Shown piece after piece: positions 41,533-49,460 of a stretch of 63,794 nt of DNA (positions are counted from its first letter, which is position 1; each line of letters begins with the position of its first letter). The position numbers and the translations under genes were made by a program. The DNA comes from DATKRB01 sp036501425 (GTDB lineage: Bacteria > Actinomycetota > Acidimicrobiia > Acidimicrobiales > RAAP-2), in the NCBI GenBank assembly GCA_036501425.1, contig DASYAI010000034.1, positions 1-63,794 of the forward strand, given 5' to 3'. The notes beneath the pieces are model-generated. The model worked only from the letters and a program-made list of their open reading frames with translations. It ran no database searches and was not told where the DNA came from.

Positions 41533-42829
41533 GCGGGCAGCCTCCTTCCTTCACGTGCAGCAGAAACTCGTCGCGGAACATCTGGATCCCCGAGTGGATC
41601 GACGACGGGATCGAGGAGCCGAGGACGCAGATGGTGGTCTGCTGGGGCGGCCAGCCGAGCCCCGGGGCGATGTTGTCCGACACGTCGAGCAGCAGGTCGA
41701 GGTCGGCCTCGCGGCCCTGCCCGTGCTCGATGCGGTGCAGGACCCGCTCGAGCCACCCCGACCCCTCGCGGCACGGGGTGCACTGGCCGCACGACTCGCG
41801 GGCGAAGAAGCGGGTGATGCGCCAGGCGGCGCGCACGGCGCAGGTGCTCGAGTCCATCACCACGATCGAGCCGGAGCCGAGCATCGAGCCGGCCGCCCCG
41901 ACCTCGTCCTGGCCGAGGGGCAGGTCCACCTGCTCGGGCCCGAACCACGGGGCCGACACCCCGCCGGGGATGAACGCCTTGAGCTCGTTGCCGCCCCGGA
42001 TGCCGCCGCCGAGCTGCTCGTCGTAGATGAGATCGCGGAAGGTGGTCTTGACCATCTCGAGCTCGAAGGTGCCGGGGTTGTGGACGTGCCCGGACAGCGC
42101 GAACAGGCGCGTCCCGGTCGACCGGCCCTGGCCGAGGGCGGCGAACGCGGCGCCGCCGTGGGTCACGATCCATGGGAGGTTCGACATCGTCTCGACGTTG
42201 TTGACCACCGTCGGCTGGCCGTAGAGGCCGATGGCGGCCGGGAAGTACGGGGGTTTGATCCGCGGGAACCCCCGCTTGCCCTCGAGCGACTCGAGCAGCG
42301 CCGTCTCCTCGCCGCAGATGTACGCCCCGGCACCGGGGTGGACCACCACGTCCACCGAGAAGCCCGAGCCGAAGATGTCGGACCCGGCCGCCCCGTGGTC
42401 GTAGGCCTCGTTGAGCGCCTGGGTGACCCGCTCGAGCCCGAGCGCGAACTCGCCCCGCAGGTAGATGAAGGCCTGGGTGACCTGCAGCGCGTAGGCGGCG
42501 ATGAGGACGCCCTCGATCAGCTGGTGGGGGTCGCGCTCCACTAGCAGGTGGTCCTTGAAGGTCGCCGGCTCGCTCTCGTCCCCGTTGACCACCAGGTAGG
42601 TCACCGGGTCCTTGCGCAGCATCGCCCACTTGCGCCCGGCCGGGAACCCGGCCCCGCCCCGCCCGAGCAGGCTCGCCGCGTCGACCTCGGCCGCCACCGC
42701 CTCGGGGGTCATGCGCAGCGCCTTGCGCAGCGCCTCGTAGCCCCCGGTGGCCAGGTAGCGGGCCAGGGTGTGCGAGTCGGCGTGCTCGATCCGGGAGGTG
42801 ACGATCCGGGGCGCCTCGGTGACCGCCAT
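41525..42829 (-). CDS. nuoF: NADH-quinone oxidoreductase subunit F
   Basis: 434 residues. It binds NADH and FMN: GRGGAGFPAGRKW (NADH site), NGDESEPATFKDHLL (FMN) and GAGAYICGEETALLESLEGKRG in parts across residues 165-187. The N3 [4Fe-4S] cluster is in ESCGQCTPCREG plus a later Cys in TTICVLG. It is the entry point for NADH electrons. The ATG at 42829 touches the nuoE stop (TGATG). Confidence 0.97.
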   Translation of the reverse strand: MAVTEAPRIVTSRIEHADSHTLARYLATGGYEALRKALRMTPEAVAAEVDAASLLGRGGAGFPAGRKWAMLRKDPVTYLVVNGDESEPATFKDHLLVERDPHQLIEGVLIAAYALQVTQAFIYLRGEFALGLERVTQALNEAYDHGAAGSDIFGSGFSVDVVVHPGAGAYICGEETALLESLEGKRGFPRIKPPYFPAAIGLYGQPTVVNNVETMSNLPWIVTHGGAAFAALGQGRSTGTRLFALSGHVHNPGTFELEMVKTTFRDLIYDEQLGGGIRGGNELKAFIPGGVSAPWFGPEQVDLPLGQDEVGAAGSMLGSGSIVVMDSSTCAVRAAWRITRFFARESCGQCTPCREGSGWLERVLHRIEHGQGREADLDLLLDVSDNIAPGLGWPPQQTTICVLGSSIPSSIHSGIQMFRDEFLLHVKEGGCPHA

Positions 42830-43467
42830 CAGCTCGGACCTCCCTGTTGGGCCTGTTGGGCGGCGGCGCGGGCCGCCTGCTGCTCGGCGACCGCGGCGCG
42901 CTCGGCGGCCACTGCCGCCCGGTCCGCCCGCAGGCCGCCGTTGCGCCGCACCCGCACGAGGGTGCCGTGGGACGGGATGGTGTCGCCGAGCCGGCCGGCC
43001 CGCAGGTCGGCGACGAGCGAGTCGAAGGACTCGGCGCTCTGGGCACCGACGTAGCGGTGGTTGACCTGCACGCACGGGGGCCGGTCGCAGTCGGCCAGGC
43101 ACTCGGCCTCCTCGAGGGTGATCGACCCGTCGGGGGTGGTCTCCCCCACCGCCACGCCGAGCGAGCTTTCGGCGTGCTCGAGCAGCTCGCCGGCGCCGGC
43201 GAGCAGGCAGGCGATGTTGGTGCACACCGCAACCAGGTAGGTCCCGACCGGCTCGGTGTGGAGCATGTCGTAGAACGTGGCGGTGCCCCGCACCTCGGCC
43301 GGTGTCACGCCCAGCAGCTCGGCGATCTCCTCCATGGCCTCGGGTCGCAGCCACCCGTCCTGCTCCTGTGCCAGGTGGCAGACCGGGATGAGCGCCGAGC
43401 GGGGCTCGGGGTACAGGGCGATGAGCTGGCGGGCGCGGTCGAGCACGTCGGTGCCGAGGTGGCTCAC
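42829..43467 (-). CDS. nuoE: NADH-quinone oxidoreductase subunit E
   Basis: 212 residues. The thioredoxin-like domain binds the N1a [2Fe-2S] cluster with Cys 82, 87, 123 and 127 (CTNIAC and CLADC). The helical N-terminus packs on NuoF. The last 50 residues form an Ala/Gln/Arg-rich extension (AEQQAARAAAQQAQQ) not found in the classical subunit. The GTG at 43467 overlaps the nuoD stop by 4 nt. Confidence 0.95.
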   Translation of the reverse strand: MSHLGTDVLDRARQLIALYPEPRSALIPVCHLAQEQDGWLRPEAMEEIAELLGVTPAEVRGTATFYDMLHTEPVGTYLVAVCTNIACLLAGAGELLEHAESSLGVAVGETTPDGSITLEEAECLADCDRPPCVQVNHRYVGAQSAESFDSLVADLRAGRLGDTIPSHGTLVRVRRNGGLRADRAAVAAERAAVAEQQAARAAAQQAQQGGPS

Positions 43468-44822
43468 CGGTCCACCTCCCCCATGACCGGGTCCACCGAC
43501 GAGATCACGGCCACCGCGTCGGCCAGCAGGCCGCCGCGCAGCAGGACCGGCAGCGACTGGAGGTTGACGAAGCTCGGACCCCGGATGTGCAGGCGGTAGG
43601 GCTTGGAGGTGCCGTCGGAGACCAGGTAGCACCCGAGCTCGCCCCGGGGCGACTCGATGGCCACGTAGACCTCGCCCTCGGGGACCCGGAAGCCCTCGGT
43701 GAACACCTTGAAGTGGTGGATCAGCGCCTCCATGGACTCGTCGATGCGCGCCCGGGGCGGCGGGGTGACCTTGGCGTCCTGGATCCGGTAGTCCCCCGCC
43801 GGCATCCGCTGAATGAGCTGGCGGACGATCCTGATCGACTCGCGGATCTCGTTGAGCCGGATCGAGTAGCGGTCGAAGTTGTCCCCGTAGGTGCCGACGA
43901 TGACGTCGAAGTCGACCTGGTCGTAGGCGAGGTAGGGCATGGACCGGCGCAGGTCCCACGGCACGCCGGTGGAGCGCAGGATCGGGCCGGTGGCTGACAG
44001 GGCGAGCGCCTCCTCGGCGGTCAGGTTCCCGATCGCCTCGGTCCGCTCGCGGAAGATGGGCTGGCCGGTCAGCAGCTCGTCGTACTCGTAGGTGCGGGCC
44101 AGGATGGTGTCGCACAGCACGGTGAGGTCGTCCTCCCAGCCGTCGGGGAGATCGGCGGCCACCCCGCCGGGCCGGATGTAGTTGTGGTTCATCCGCAGGC
44201 CGGTGGTCTTCTCGAAGAAGCTCAGGACCATCTCGCGCTCGCGGAAGCCGTAGATCATCATCGACGTGGACCCGAGGTCCATGCCGTTGGTGGCCATCCA
44301 CATGAGATGGGACGAGATCCGGTTGAGCTCGGCCATCAGCATGCGGATCCACACCGCCCGGGGCGGGAGCTCGACCCCGAGCAGCGCCTCGGTGGCCAGC
44401 GAGAACACCAGCTCGTTGTGGAGCGGCGAGAGGTAGTCCATGCGGGTGACGTTGGTCGCCCCCTGCACGTAGGTGAGCTCCTCGCCCGTCTTCTCCATCC
44501 CGGTGTGCAGGTAGCCGATGATCGGCTTGGTCCGCAGGACGACCTCGCCGTCGAGCTCGAGCATGAGCCGGAGCACCCCGTGCGTGGAGGGGTGCTGGGG
44601 GCCCATGTTGATGATCATGGTCTCGTCGTCGCGCCGCTCGAAGTCGATGTCGCCCGGGTCGATGCCGGCACCCTCGGGCAGCCGCAGCACGGCGCCGACC
44701 TCGCGGCCGAGCTCCGCCGGGTCGGTGCTCGTGCGCAGGGCGAGCTCCTGGGGGCCCTCGGAGGTCTCGCCGGGCCGCCAGACCGCCCGCGCGCGCCCGG
44801 GCCCGCTGCGCTCGTCGCTCAC
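43464..44822 (-). CDS. nuoD: NADH-quinone oxidoreductase subunit D
   Basis: 452 residues. It resembles the large subunit of NiFe hydrogenases and forms the quinone site with NuoB. Motifs: INMGPQHPSTHGVLRL, PIIGYLHTGMEKTGE, YVQGATNVTRMDYLSPLHNE, ELNRISSHLMW and ESPRGELGCYLVSDG. The N-terminal 70 residues are a variable extension. The GTG start at 44822 lies 25 nt after the nuoC stop, the only sizeable gap within this half of the operon. Confidence 0.96.
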   Translation of the reverse strand: MSDERSGPGRARAVWRPGETSEGPQELALRTSTDPAELGREVGAVLRLPEGAGIDPGDIDFERRDDETMIINMGPQHPSTHGVLRLMLELDGEVVLRTKPIIGYLHTGMEKTGEELTYVQGATNVTRMDYLSPLHNELVFSLATEALLGVELPPRAVWIRMLMAELNRISSHLMWMATNGMDLGSTSMMIYGFREREMVLSFFEKTTGLRMNHNYIRPGGVAADLPDGWEDDLTVLCDTILARTYEYDELLTGQPIFRERTEAIGNLTAEEALALSATGPILRSTGVPWDLRRSMPYLAYDQVDFDVIVGTYGDNFDRYSIRLNEIRESIRIVRQLIQRMPAGDYRIQDAKVTPPPRARIDESMEALIHHFKVFTEGFRVPEGEVYVAIESPRGELGCYLVSDGTSKPYRLHIRGPSFVNLQSLPVLLRGGLLADAVAVISSVDPVMGEVDR

Positions 44823-44847
44823 GATCGCCCCCCGGCACCAGGTACGG

Positions 44848-45396
44848 TCATCGAGGCCCCGGCGCGTCCTTGAACTGCACCGGCACCCGGCCCACCCCGT
44901 AGTCCTTGCGCAGGGGATGACCCTCCCAGCCGTCGGGCATCAGGATCCGGGTCAGGTCCGGATGGCCCGAAAAGACGATGCCGAGCATGTCGAAGGCCTC
45001 ACGCTCCATGGCGTCGACGCCCGGGTACACGTCGTAGATGCTGGCGACGACCGGGTCGTCCTCGGGCACCTGCACCCGCACCCGCACCCGGCGGTGCAGG
45101 GAGAGCGACAGGAGGTTCACCACCACCTCGAAGCGCTCCGGGTGCACCCCCTCGGGCAGCCGGCGGCCGGGATGGGAGAGGTAGTCCACCGCGCAGAGGT
45201 CCGAGCACAGCTCGAAGCCGATCCGGCGGAACTCGAGCACCATGTCGGCGTAGCGGTCACGGGAGGGAAAGGCCAGCTGGTCGACCTGCGGACCCGACGC
45301 CCGGGGCACGTCGGGCATCACGGCGGTGAGCATGGCGGCGTTCCCCGGCGTGGCGGGGTCGACGGGGTCGGGGACGGGCACGGTGGCGGGGCTCAC
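44848..45396 (-). CDS. nuoC: NADH-quinone oxidoreductase subunit C
   Basis: 182 residues. The family core has the motifs LCAVDYL, FEVVVNLLSLSLHRRVRVRV, DVYPGVDAMEREAFDMLGIVF and LPDGWEGHPLRKDY-like LMPDGWEGHPLRKDYG. It is a scaffold in the connecting module. The GTG at 45396 overlaps the nuoB stop by 4 nt; the first 25 residues are a Pro/Val/Ala-rich extension. Confidence 0.95.
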   Translation of the reverse strand: MSPATVPVPDPVDPATPGNAAMLTAVMPDVPRASGPQVDQLAFPSRDRYADMVLEFRRIGFELCSDLCAVDYLSHPGRRLPEGVHPERFEVVVNLLSLSLHRRVRVRVQVPEDDPVVASIYDVYPGVDAMEREAFDMLGIVFSGHPDLTRILMPDGWEGHPLRKDYGVGRVPVQFKDAPGPR

Positions 45397-45953
45397 CGCG
45401 GCGTTGCGACCCGGACCGCGTCGGGGGCCTCGGGCACCCAGCCGGGCACGGCCGGGCGCTCGCCCTCGGGGCGGGGGGCCGGGCGCCGGGTGATGGCTCC
45501 GGTGCGGATCTTCTCGTGCAGGGTCAGGATGGCGTGCAGGAGCGTTTCGGGCGACGGCGGGCACCCCGGCGCGTACACGTCCACCGGCACGATCTGGTCG
45601 ACGCCCTGCACGATGGCGTAGTTGTTGAACATCCCCCCGGTGGAGGCGCAGACGCCCATCGAGATGACCCACTTGGGCTCCATCATCTGGTCGTAGACCT
45701 GGCGGAGCACCGGGGCCATCTTCTGGGACACCCGGCCGGCGACGATCATGAGGTCCGCCTGGCGAGGCGAGGCGCGGAACACCTCCATCCCCATCCGGCT
45801 GATGTCGTAGTCGGCCGCCCCGACCGACATCATCTCGATGGCGCAGCAGGCCAACCCGAAGGTGGCGGGCCAGACGCTGTTGCGGCGGGCCCACTTGACC
45901 AGGTCCTCGAGCCGACCGGTCAAGAAGTTGTGCTGGAGGTCCTCGAGACCCAC
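45393..45953 (-). CDS. nuoB: NADH-quinone oxidoreductase subunit B
   Basis: 186 residues. It binds the terminal [4Fe-4S] cluster N2 through Cys 36 and 37 (GLACCAIEMM), Cys 102 (MGVCASTGG) and Cys 131 (VYAPGCPPSPE), next to the quinone site. The C-terminal 30 residues are a polar tail. The GTG start at 45953 lies 10 nt after the nuoA stop. Confidence 0.97.
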   Translation of the reverse strand: MGLEDLQHNFLTGRLEDLVKWARRNSVWPATFGLACCAIEMMSVGAADYDISRMGMEVFRASPRQADLMIVAGRVSQKMAPVLRQVYDQMMEPKWVISMGVCASTGGMFNNYAIVQGVDQIVPVDVYAPGCPPSPETLLHAILTLHEKIRTGAITRRPAPRPEGERPAVPGWVPEAPDAVRVATPR

Positions 45954-45963
45954 CGCTCCCCCG

Positions 45964-46416
45964 TCAGGCGGCGCGACCGGGCGTCGGGGCGTCCGCCGAG
46001 ATCCTCGCGATCGTCGAATCGGAGGTTCGGGGCGGCAGTCCCTCGTGCAGTCGCTTGGCAGGCCCCCAACTGAGTGCGCCGTTGCTCACCAGGTACAAGA
46101 ACGCCACGAAGACCACCACGGCGAAGACCAGCACCTCGACGAACCCGAACACCCTGATCTGGCGGAAGATCACCGCCCACGGGTACAGGAAGACGATCTC
46201 GATGTCGAAGATGATGAAGATCATCGCGATCAGGTAGAAGCGCACCGGAAAGCGGGTCGGCGGCTCCCGATCCGGGACGATCCCGCACTCGTAGGGCGCC
46301 GTCTTGGCCGCCGACGGCTGCTTGCGGGGGCCGAGGAGGCCCGACGCGAGGAACGACCCGGCGGCGAAGAGCACCCCGAGCACGAGGAGGAGGAAGATCG
46401 GCAGGTACTGGTCCAC
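45964..46416 (-). CDS. nuoA: NADH-quinone oxidoreductase subunit A
   Basis: 150 residues with three helices and the conserved motifs PYECGIVP, RFPVRFYLIAMIFIIFDIEIVFLYPWA in parts across residues 55-80, and the acidic pair in FGFVEVLVF. It is the first gene of the operon. The GTG at 46416 is 9 nt from a -10 box, so the operon mRNA probably has almost no leader. Confidence 0.96.
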   Translation of the reverse strand: MDQYLPIFLLLVLGVLFAAGSFLASGLLGPRKQPSAAKTAPYECGIVPDREPPTRFPVRFYLIAMIFIIFDIEIVFLYPWAVIFRQIRVFGFVEVLVFAVVVFVAFLYLVSNGALSWGPAKRLHEGLPPRTSDSTIARISADAPTPGRAA

Positions 46417-46425
46417 GCGGTGACG

Positions 46426-46431
46426 GTTCTA
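46426..46431 (-). promoter_or_regulatory. -10 box TAGAAC of the nuo operon
   Basis: TAGAAC on the minus strand ends 9 nt before the nuoA GTG. It shares a 113-bp divergent gap with the menaquinone-reductase-like gene, so both could be co-regulated. Confidence 0.45.
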
Positions 46432-46516
46432 CCACGGGCGACTTCCGCGAGGCACATTCTGGGAGCGCCCTGGGTCGGTCGAACCGGGCGCCCGCACGGC
46501 CGCCGTCCCGGGCACG

Positions 46517-46522
46517 TACCAT
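46517..46522 (+). promoter_or_regulatory. -10 box TACCAT of a leaderless gene
   Basis: TACCAT ends 7 nt before the GTG at 46530, the same geometry as ctaC, with no Shine-Dalgarno sequence. Confidence 0.5.
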
Positions 46523-46529
46523 TCGGGGC

Positions 46530-47915
46530 GTGACCGAGCCCGCACCGCCGGCCCGAGGCGCCCAGCGTGCCGGCGGCGGCTCCCGGCGGTCCGGTGGCCC
46601 GCCGGCGGCCGACGCCGGCCCGGGCGGCCCGAGCAGCGTCGACGGGCACGTCCACGACGTGGTGATCGTCGGCGGCGGGCCCTCGGGGTCCTCGTGCGCC
46701 TACTGGCTCGCCGAGGCCGGCTGGGACGTCGCCGTGGTCGAGAAGAAGCACTTCCCGCGCGAGAAGACGTGCGGCGACGGGCTGACCCCGCGCGCCGTCC
46801 GCCAGCTGGCCGACATGGGCCTGGCCGACGCTCTCGGCGCCTCGCACCGCTACGAGGGCCTGCGGGCATTCGGGTTCGGCCAGATGCTCGAGATGCCCTG
46901 GCCCCAGCATCCGGCGTTCCCCTCCCACGGCTACACCATCACCCGGCACGACCTCGACGTGCTGGTGGCCGAGCGGGCCGCCAAGGCCGGTGCCACCCTG
47001 TGGCAGGGCCACGAGGCGCTCTCCCTCCTCGAGCCGGCCGAGCCGGTCGAGGCGGACTCGCTGACGGCATGCGCCGGCGTGATCGTGAAGGACCGCCACA
47101 CCGGCACCACCCGCGAGCTGCGGGGCCGCTACGTGGTGATGGCCGACGGCGCCAACTCACGCCTCGGACGCGCCCTCGGGGCCAGCCGCGATCGCGACCA
47201 GCCGCTGGGCATGGCCCTGCGCGGCTACTACCGGTCGCCCCGGCACGACGACGGGTTCATCGAGTCGCACCTCGACATCCGCGACGCCGACGGCGCCGTC
47301 ATCCCGGGCTACGGGTGGATCTTCCCGCTCGGCGACGGGCGGGTGAACGTCGGCGTCGGCCTGCTCTCGACCGACCACCGGTGGCGGGGCGTCAACACCA
47401 CCCGCCTGATGGACGCCTTCGTCGCCGGCGCGCCGCCGTCGTGGGGCCTCGGGCCCGACTCGTGCTGCGGGCCGCCCACCGGCGGCAAGCTCCCGATGGG
47501 GCTGGCTGTCGGGCCGCACCACGGGACCAACACGCTGGTGGTCGGCGACGCCGGTGGCTCGATCAATCCCTTCAACGGCGAGGGCATCGCCTACGGGTAC
47601 GAGACCGGACGACTGGCGGCGGCCTCGCTCGGCGAGGCGCTGAGCGGCGACGGTCCTGCCGCGCTGGGCCGCTACGAGGAGCGGCTGCACGACGCGTACG
47701 GCGCGTACTACGCAGTGGCTAAGGCGTTCGTCCGGATGATCAGCGACCCCCGGGCCATGCGGCTGTGCGTGGGCGTCGGCATGCGCTCGAGCTACGTCAT
47801 GAACCAGCTGCTGCGCATCATGGCCAACCTGATGCGGCCCGACGCCCTCGGCGCGGCGGAGACCACCTACCGCGCCATGCTCGCCGTGGCCGACCTGGCC
47901 CCGGGCATCGCCTGA
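46530..47915 (+). CDS. menJ: Geranylgeranyl-reductase-family flavoprotein, probable menaquinone reductase
   Basis: 461 residues. A 40-residue low-complexity N-terminus precedes the FAD motif VIVGGGPSGSSCAYWLAEAG (about 45-64), followed by PREKTCGDGLTPRAVRQL, typical of the family, then DGANSRLGRALG and GDAGGSINPFNGEGIAYGYETG. Family members saturate isoprenoid double bonds; the actinobacterial member MenJ reduces one double bond of the menaquinone side chain. Its position divergent from complex I, which reduces menaquinone, supports that role, but archaeal-type lipid reductases are also in the family. Confidence 0.83.
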   Translation: MTEPAPPARGAQRAGGGSRRSGGPPAADAGPGGPSSVDGHVHDVVIVGGGPSGSSCAYWLAEAGWDVAVVEKKHFPREKTCGDGLTPRAVRQLADMGLADALGASHRYEGLRAFGFGQMLEMPWPQHPAFPSHGYTITRHDLDVLVAERAAKAGATLWQGHEALSLLEPAEPVEADSLTACAGVIVKDRHTGTTRELRGRYVVMADGANSRLGRALGASRDRDQPLGMALRGYYRSPRHDDGFIESHLDIRDADGAVIPGYGWIFPLGDGRVNVGVGLLSTDHRWRGVNTTRLMDAFVAGAPPSWGLGPDSCCGPPTGGKLPMGLAVGPHHGTNTLVVGDAGGSINPFNGEGIAYGYETGRLAAASLGEALSGDGPAALGRYEERLHDAYGAYYAVAKAFVRMISDPRAMRLCVGVGMRSSYVMNQLLRIMANLMRPDALGAAETTYRAMLAVADLAPGIA

Positions 47916-47917
47916 AC

Positions 47918-47964
47918 CCTCCCTCGGAGGTTTTGGGGGCCCGCCGGGGCGCTGCCCCGGCGGG
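47918..47964 (+). terminator. T-tailed hairpin plus an 11-bp GC hairpin
   Basis: CCTCC-CTC-GGAGG followed by TTTT (47918-47934) lies 3 nt after the menJ stop. Next comes CCCGCCGGGGC-GCT-GCCCCGGCGGG (47940-47964), a perfect 11-bp stem. The pair sits between convergent genes; the second hairpin can serve both strands. Confidence 0.7.
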
Positions 47965-48014
47965 GGCGACGGGCGGGACGAGTGAGACGGACGGGACGGG
48001 CGGGACGGGGGTCC

Positions 48015-49460
48015 TCAGGTCGCGGTGCCGGCGCTCTCGGCGGCGATGTTGTCGGCCAGCCGCAGCGACAGCGACGACATGAGGGCCGGCGGGAACGGCG
48101 TGGTCTGGCTGAAGGTGAACAATGTCGCCTCCACCCGGCTCGCGCCGACCAGCACCACCCCGAACTGCACCGGCACGGTCGTACCCGACGCGGTCAGGGG
48201 GACGGTCACCGCCACGCCGCTGCTCGTGACCCCGGGGTGCGCCGGCAGCGAGACCGGATCGACCTCGGGTTGGCCCACCTGGCCCGCACCCGACGCCGCC
48301 CCGGCGAACGAGGTGCCGAGGGCGTCGCCGAAGCAGGAGGGGAATTGGGGTCGCCGGATCTGGGCCAGGTCGGCGGCAACCGCTCGGGCGGACGCGTAGA
48401 CGTCGACGGACGACCCGGCCTCCTCGCCCACCGACGACGACGGGGCGGCGAAGGCAGGCGAGGACGCCGACGCCGCCGGGACGGAGCCCGACGGGCCGAA
48501 GATCCGGTCCGCCGCCGCCGGGATGCCCATGCACTGCTCGAACTGGGTCGCGACCTGGCGGGTGAGCGCCGACTCGTCGGGGCTCGAGCCTCCAGTCGAG
48601 GTCCCCGTGCCCAGGAAGCCGCTCAGAGGGCCCGATCCGCTCCGATCGACCGTCCACGCCGCCGGCAGGTCGGCCGCTTGCAGGTTGATCTGGCGCGCCA
48701 GGTCCCGATCGGCCGACTGGGCGCCCGACACAGCCGGTCGGGTCGGCGTGCTCCTCGCCGCGAACGGGATCACCACCGCCGCGGCGACGAGGAGCGCCAC
48801 CACCACGACGAGCGACGCGAGCTGCCACCGACGGCGCCGCTCCGGCTCGACCGGGCCCGGCCGCCCGGATACGCCCCGATGGCCGGCCGGGTCGGGGTAC
48901 CGGGCCCACTGCGTCGCGGGGACCGGTAACTGGGCCGGCTCGACCGGCTGGGGCTGGGGCGGCAACTGGGGCGGCTCGACCGGCAACTGGGCCGGCTGGG
49001 CCGGCTGTCCGATCGAGGAGGCGGGCGACCAGGCCGCGGGGGGCGGCGGATCCGGCTCGCGGGGGGCGCCTGCGCCGGCGGCGGGCACGGGCGGGGGGTC
49101 CGCCCCGCGGGCCTCGTCCACCCGGCGCCCGAGAAGCTCCTCCAACGCCCCCGCCTGCGACAGGGGCAGCTGGTCGGCAGGGATGAGCCAGCGCAGGGGC
49201 CGTCCGGCCACCACTGCGGCAACCACCACGGCGGGTGAGCCGTCGGCCAGCACCGCCCGCTCGCCGCACCGGACCTCCCGCAGCGCTCCGTAGCGCACCG
49301 TCTGGGTCGAGCGGGTGTCGATGCTGGTCATCAGCAGGCCCCCGGCGTCGATCACCAGGTCCAGCCCGGGGATCTGGCCGATCGGGGTCACCACCGACGA
49401 CTCGAGGAGCACATCGGTGAACTGCACCGCGTCCTGCTGAGCGTCGATCGGATGGCTCAC
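48015..49460 (-). CDS. Single-pass membrane protein of unknown function
   Basis: 481 residues. Residues 1-100 form a small folded-looking domain (SHPIDAQQDAVQFTDVLLES, VIDAGGLLMTS) that could be cytoplasmic. A Pro/Gln-rich linker follows (repeats of QPAQL and VEPPQLP), then a basic stop and one helix (about residues 228-250), then a 230-residue outer domain rich in Ser/Ala with two Cys (FEQCMGIP and FPSCFG) that could pair. I do not recognise the family. The GTG at 49460 overlaps the hemL stop by 4 nt, so it is co-transcribed with the haem operon; its link to haem is unknown. Confidence 0.8.
   Translation of the reverse strand: MSHPIDAQQDAVQFTDVLLESSVVTPIGQIPGLDLVIDAGGLLMTSIDTRSTQTVRYGALREVRCGERAVLADGSPAVVVAAVVAGRPLRWLIPADQLPLSQAGALEELLGRRVDEARGADPPPVPAAGAGAPREPDPPPPAAWSPASSIGQPAQPAQLPVEPPQLPPQPQPVEPAQLPVPATQWARYPDPAGHRGVSGRPGPVEPERRRRWQLASLVVVVALLVAAAVVIPFAARSTPTRPAVSGAQSADRDLARQINLQAADLPAAWTVDRSGSGPLSGFLGTGTSTGGSSPDESALTRQVATQFEQCMGIPAAADRIFGPSGSVPAASASSPAFAAPSSSVGEEAGSSVDVYASARAVAADLAQIRRPQFPSCFGDALGTSFAGAASGAGQVGQPEVDPVSLPAHPGVTSSGVAVTVPLTASGTTVPVQFGVVLVGASRVEATLFTFSQTTPFPPALMSSLSLRLADNIAAESAGTAT

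Noticed and set aside
47966..48014. GACGG-rich tract after menJ as a coding extension
   Set aside because: It follows a stop codon and two hairpins and encodes only Gly/Thr/Asp shadow sequence; it is an intergenic simple repeat.
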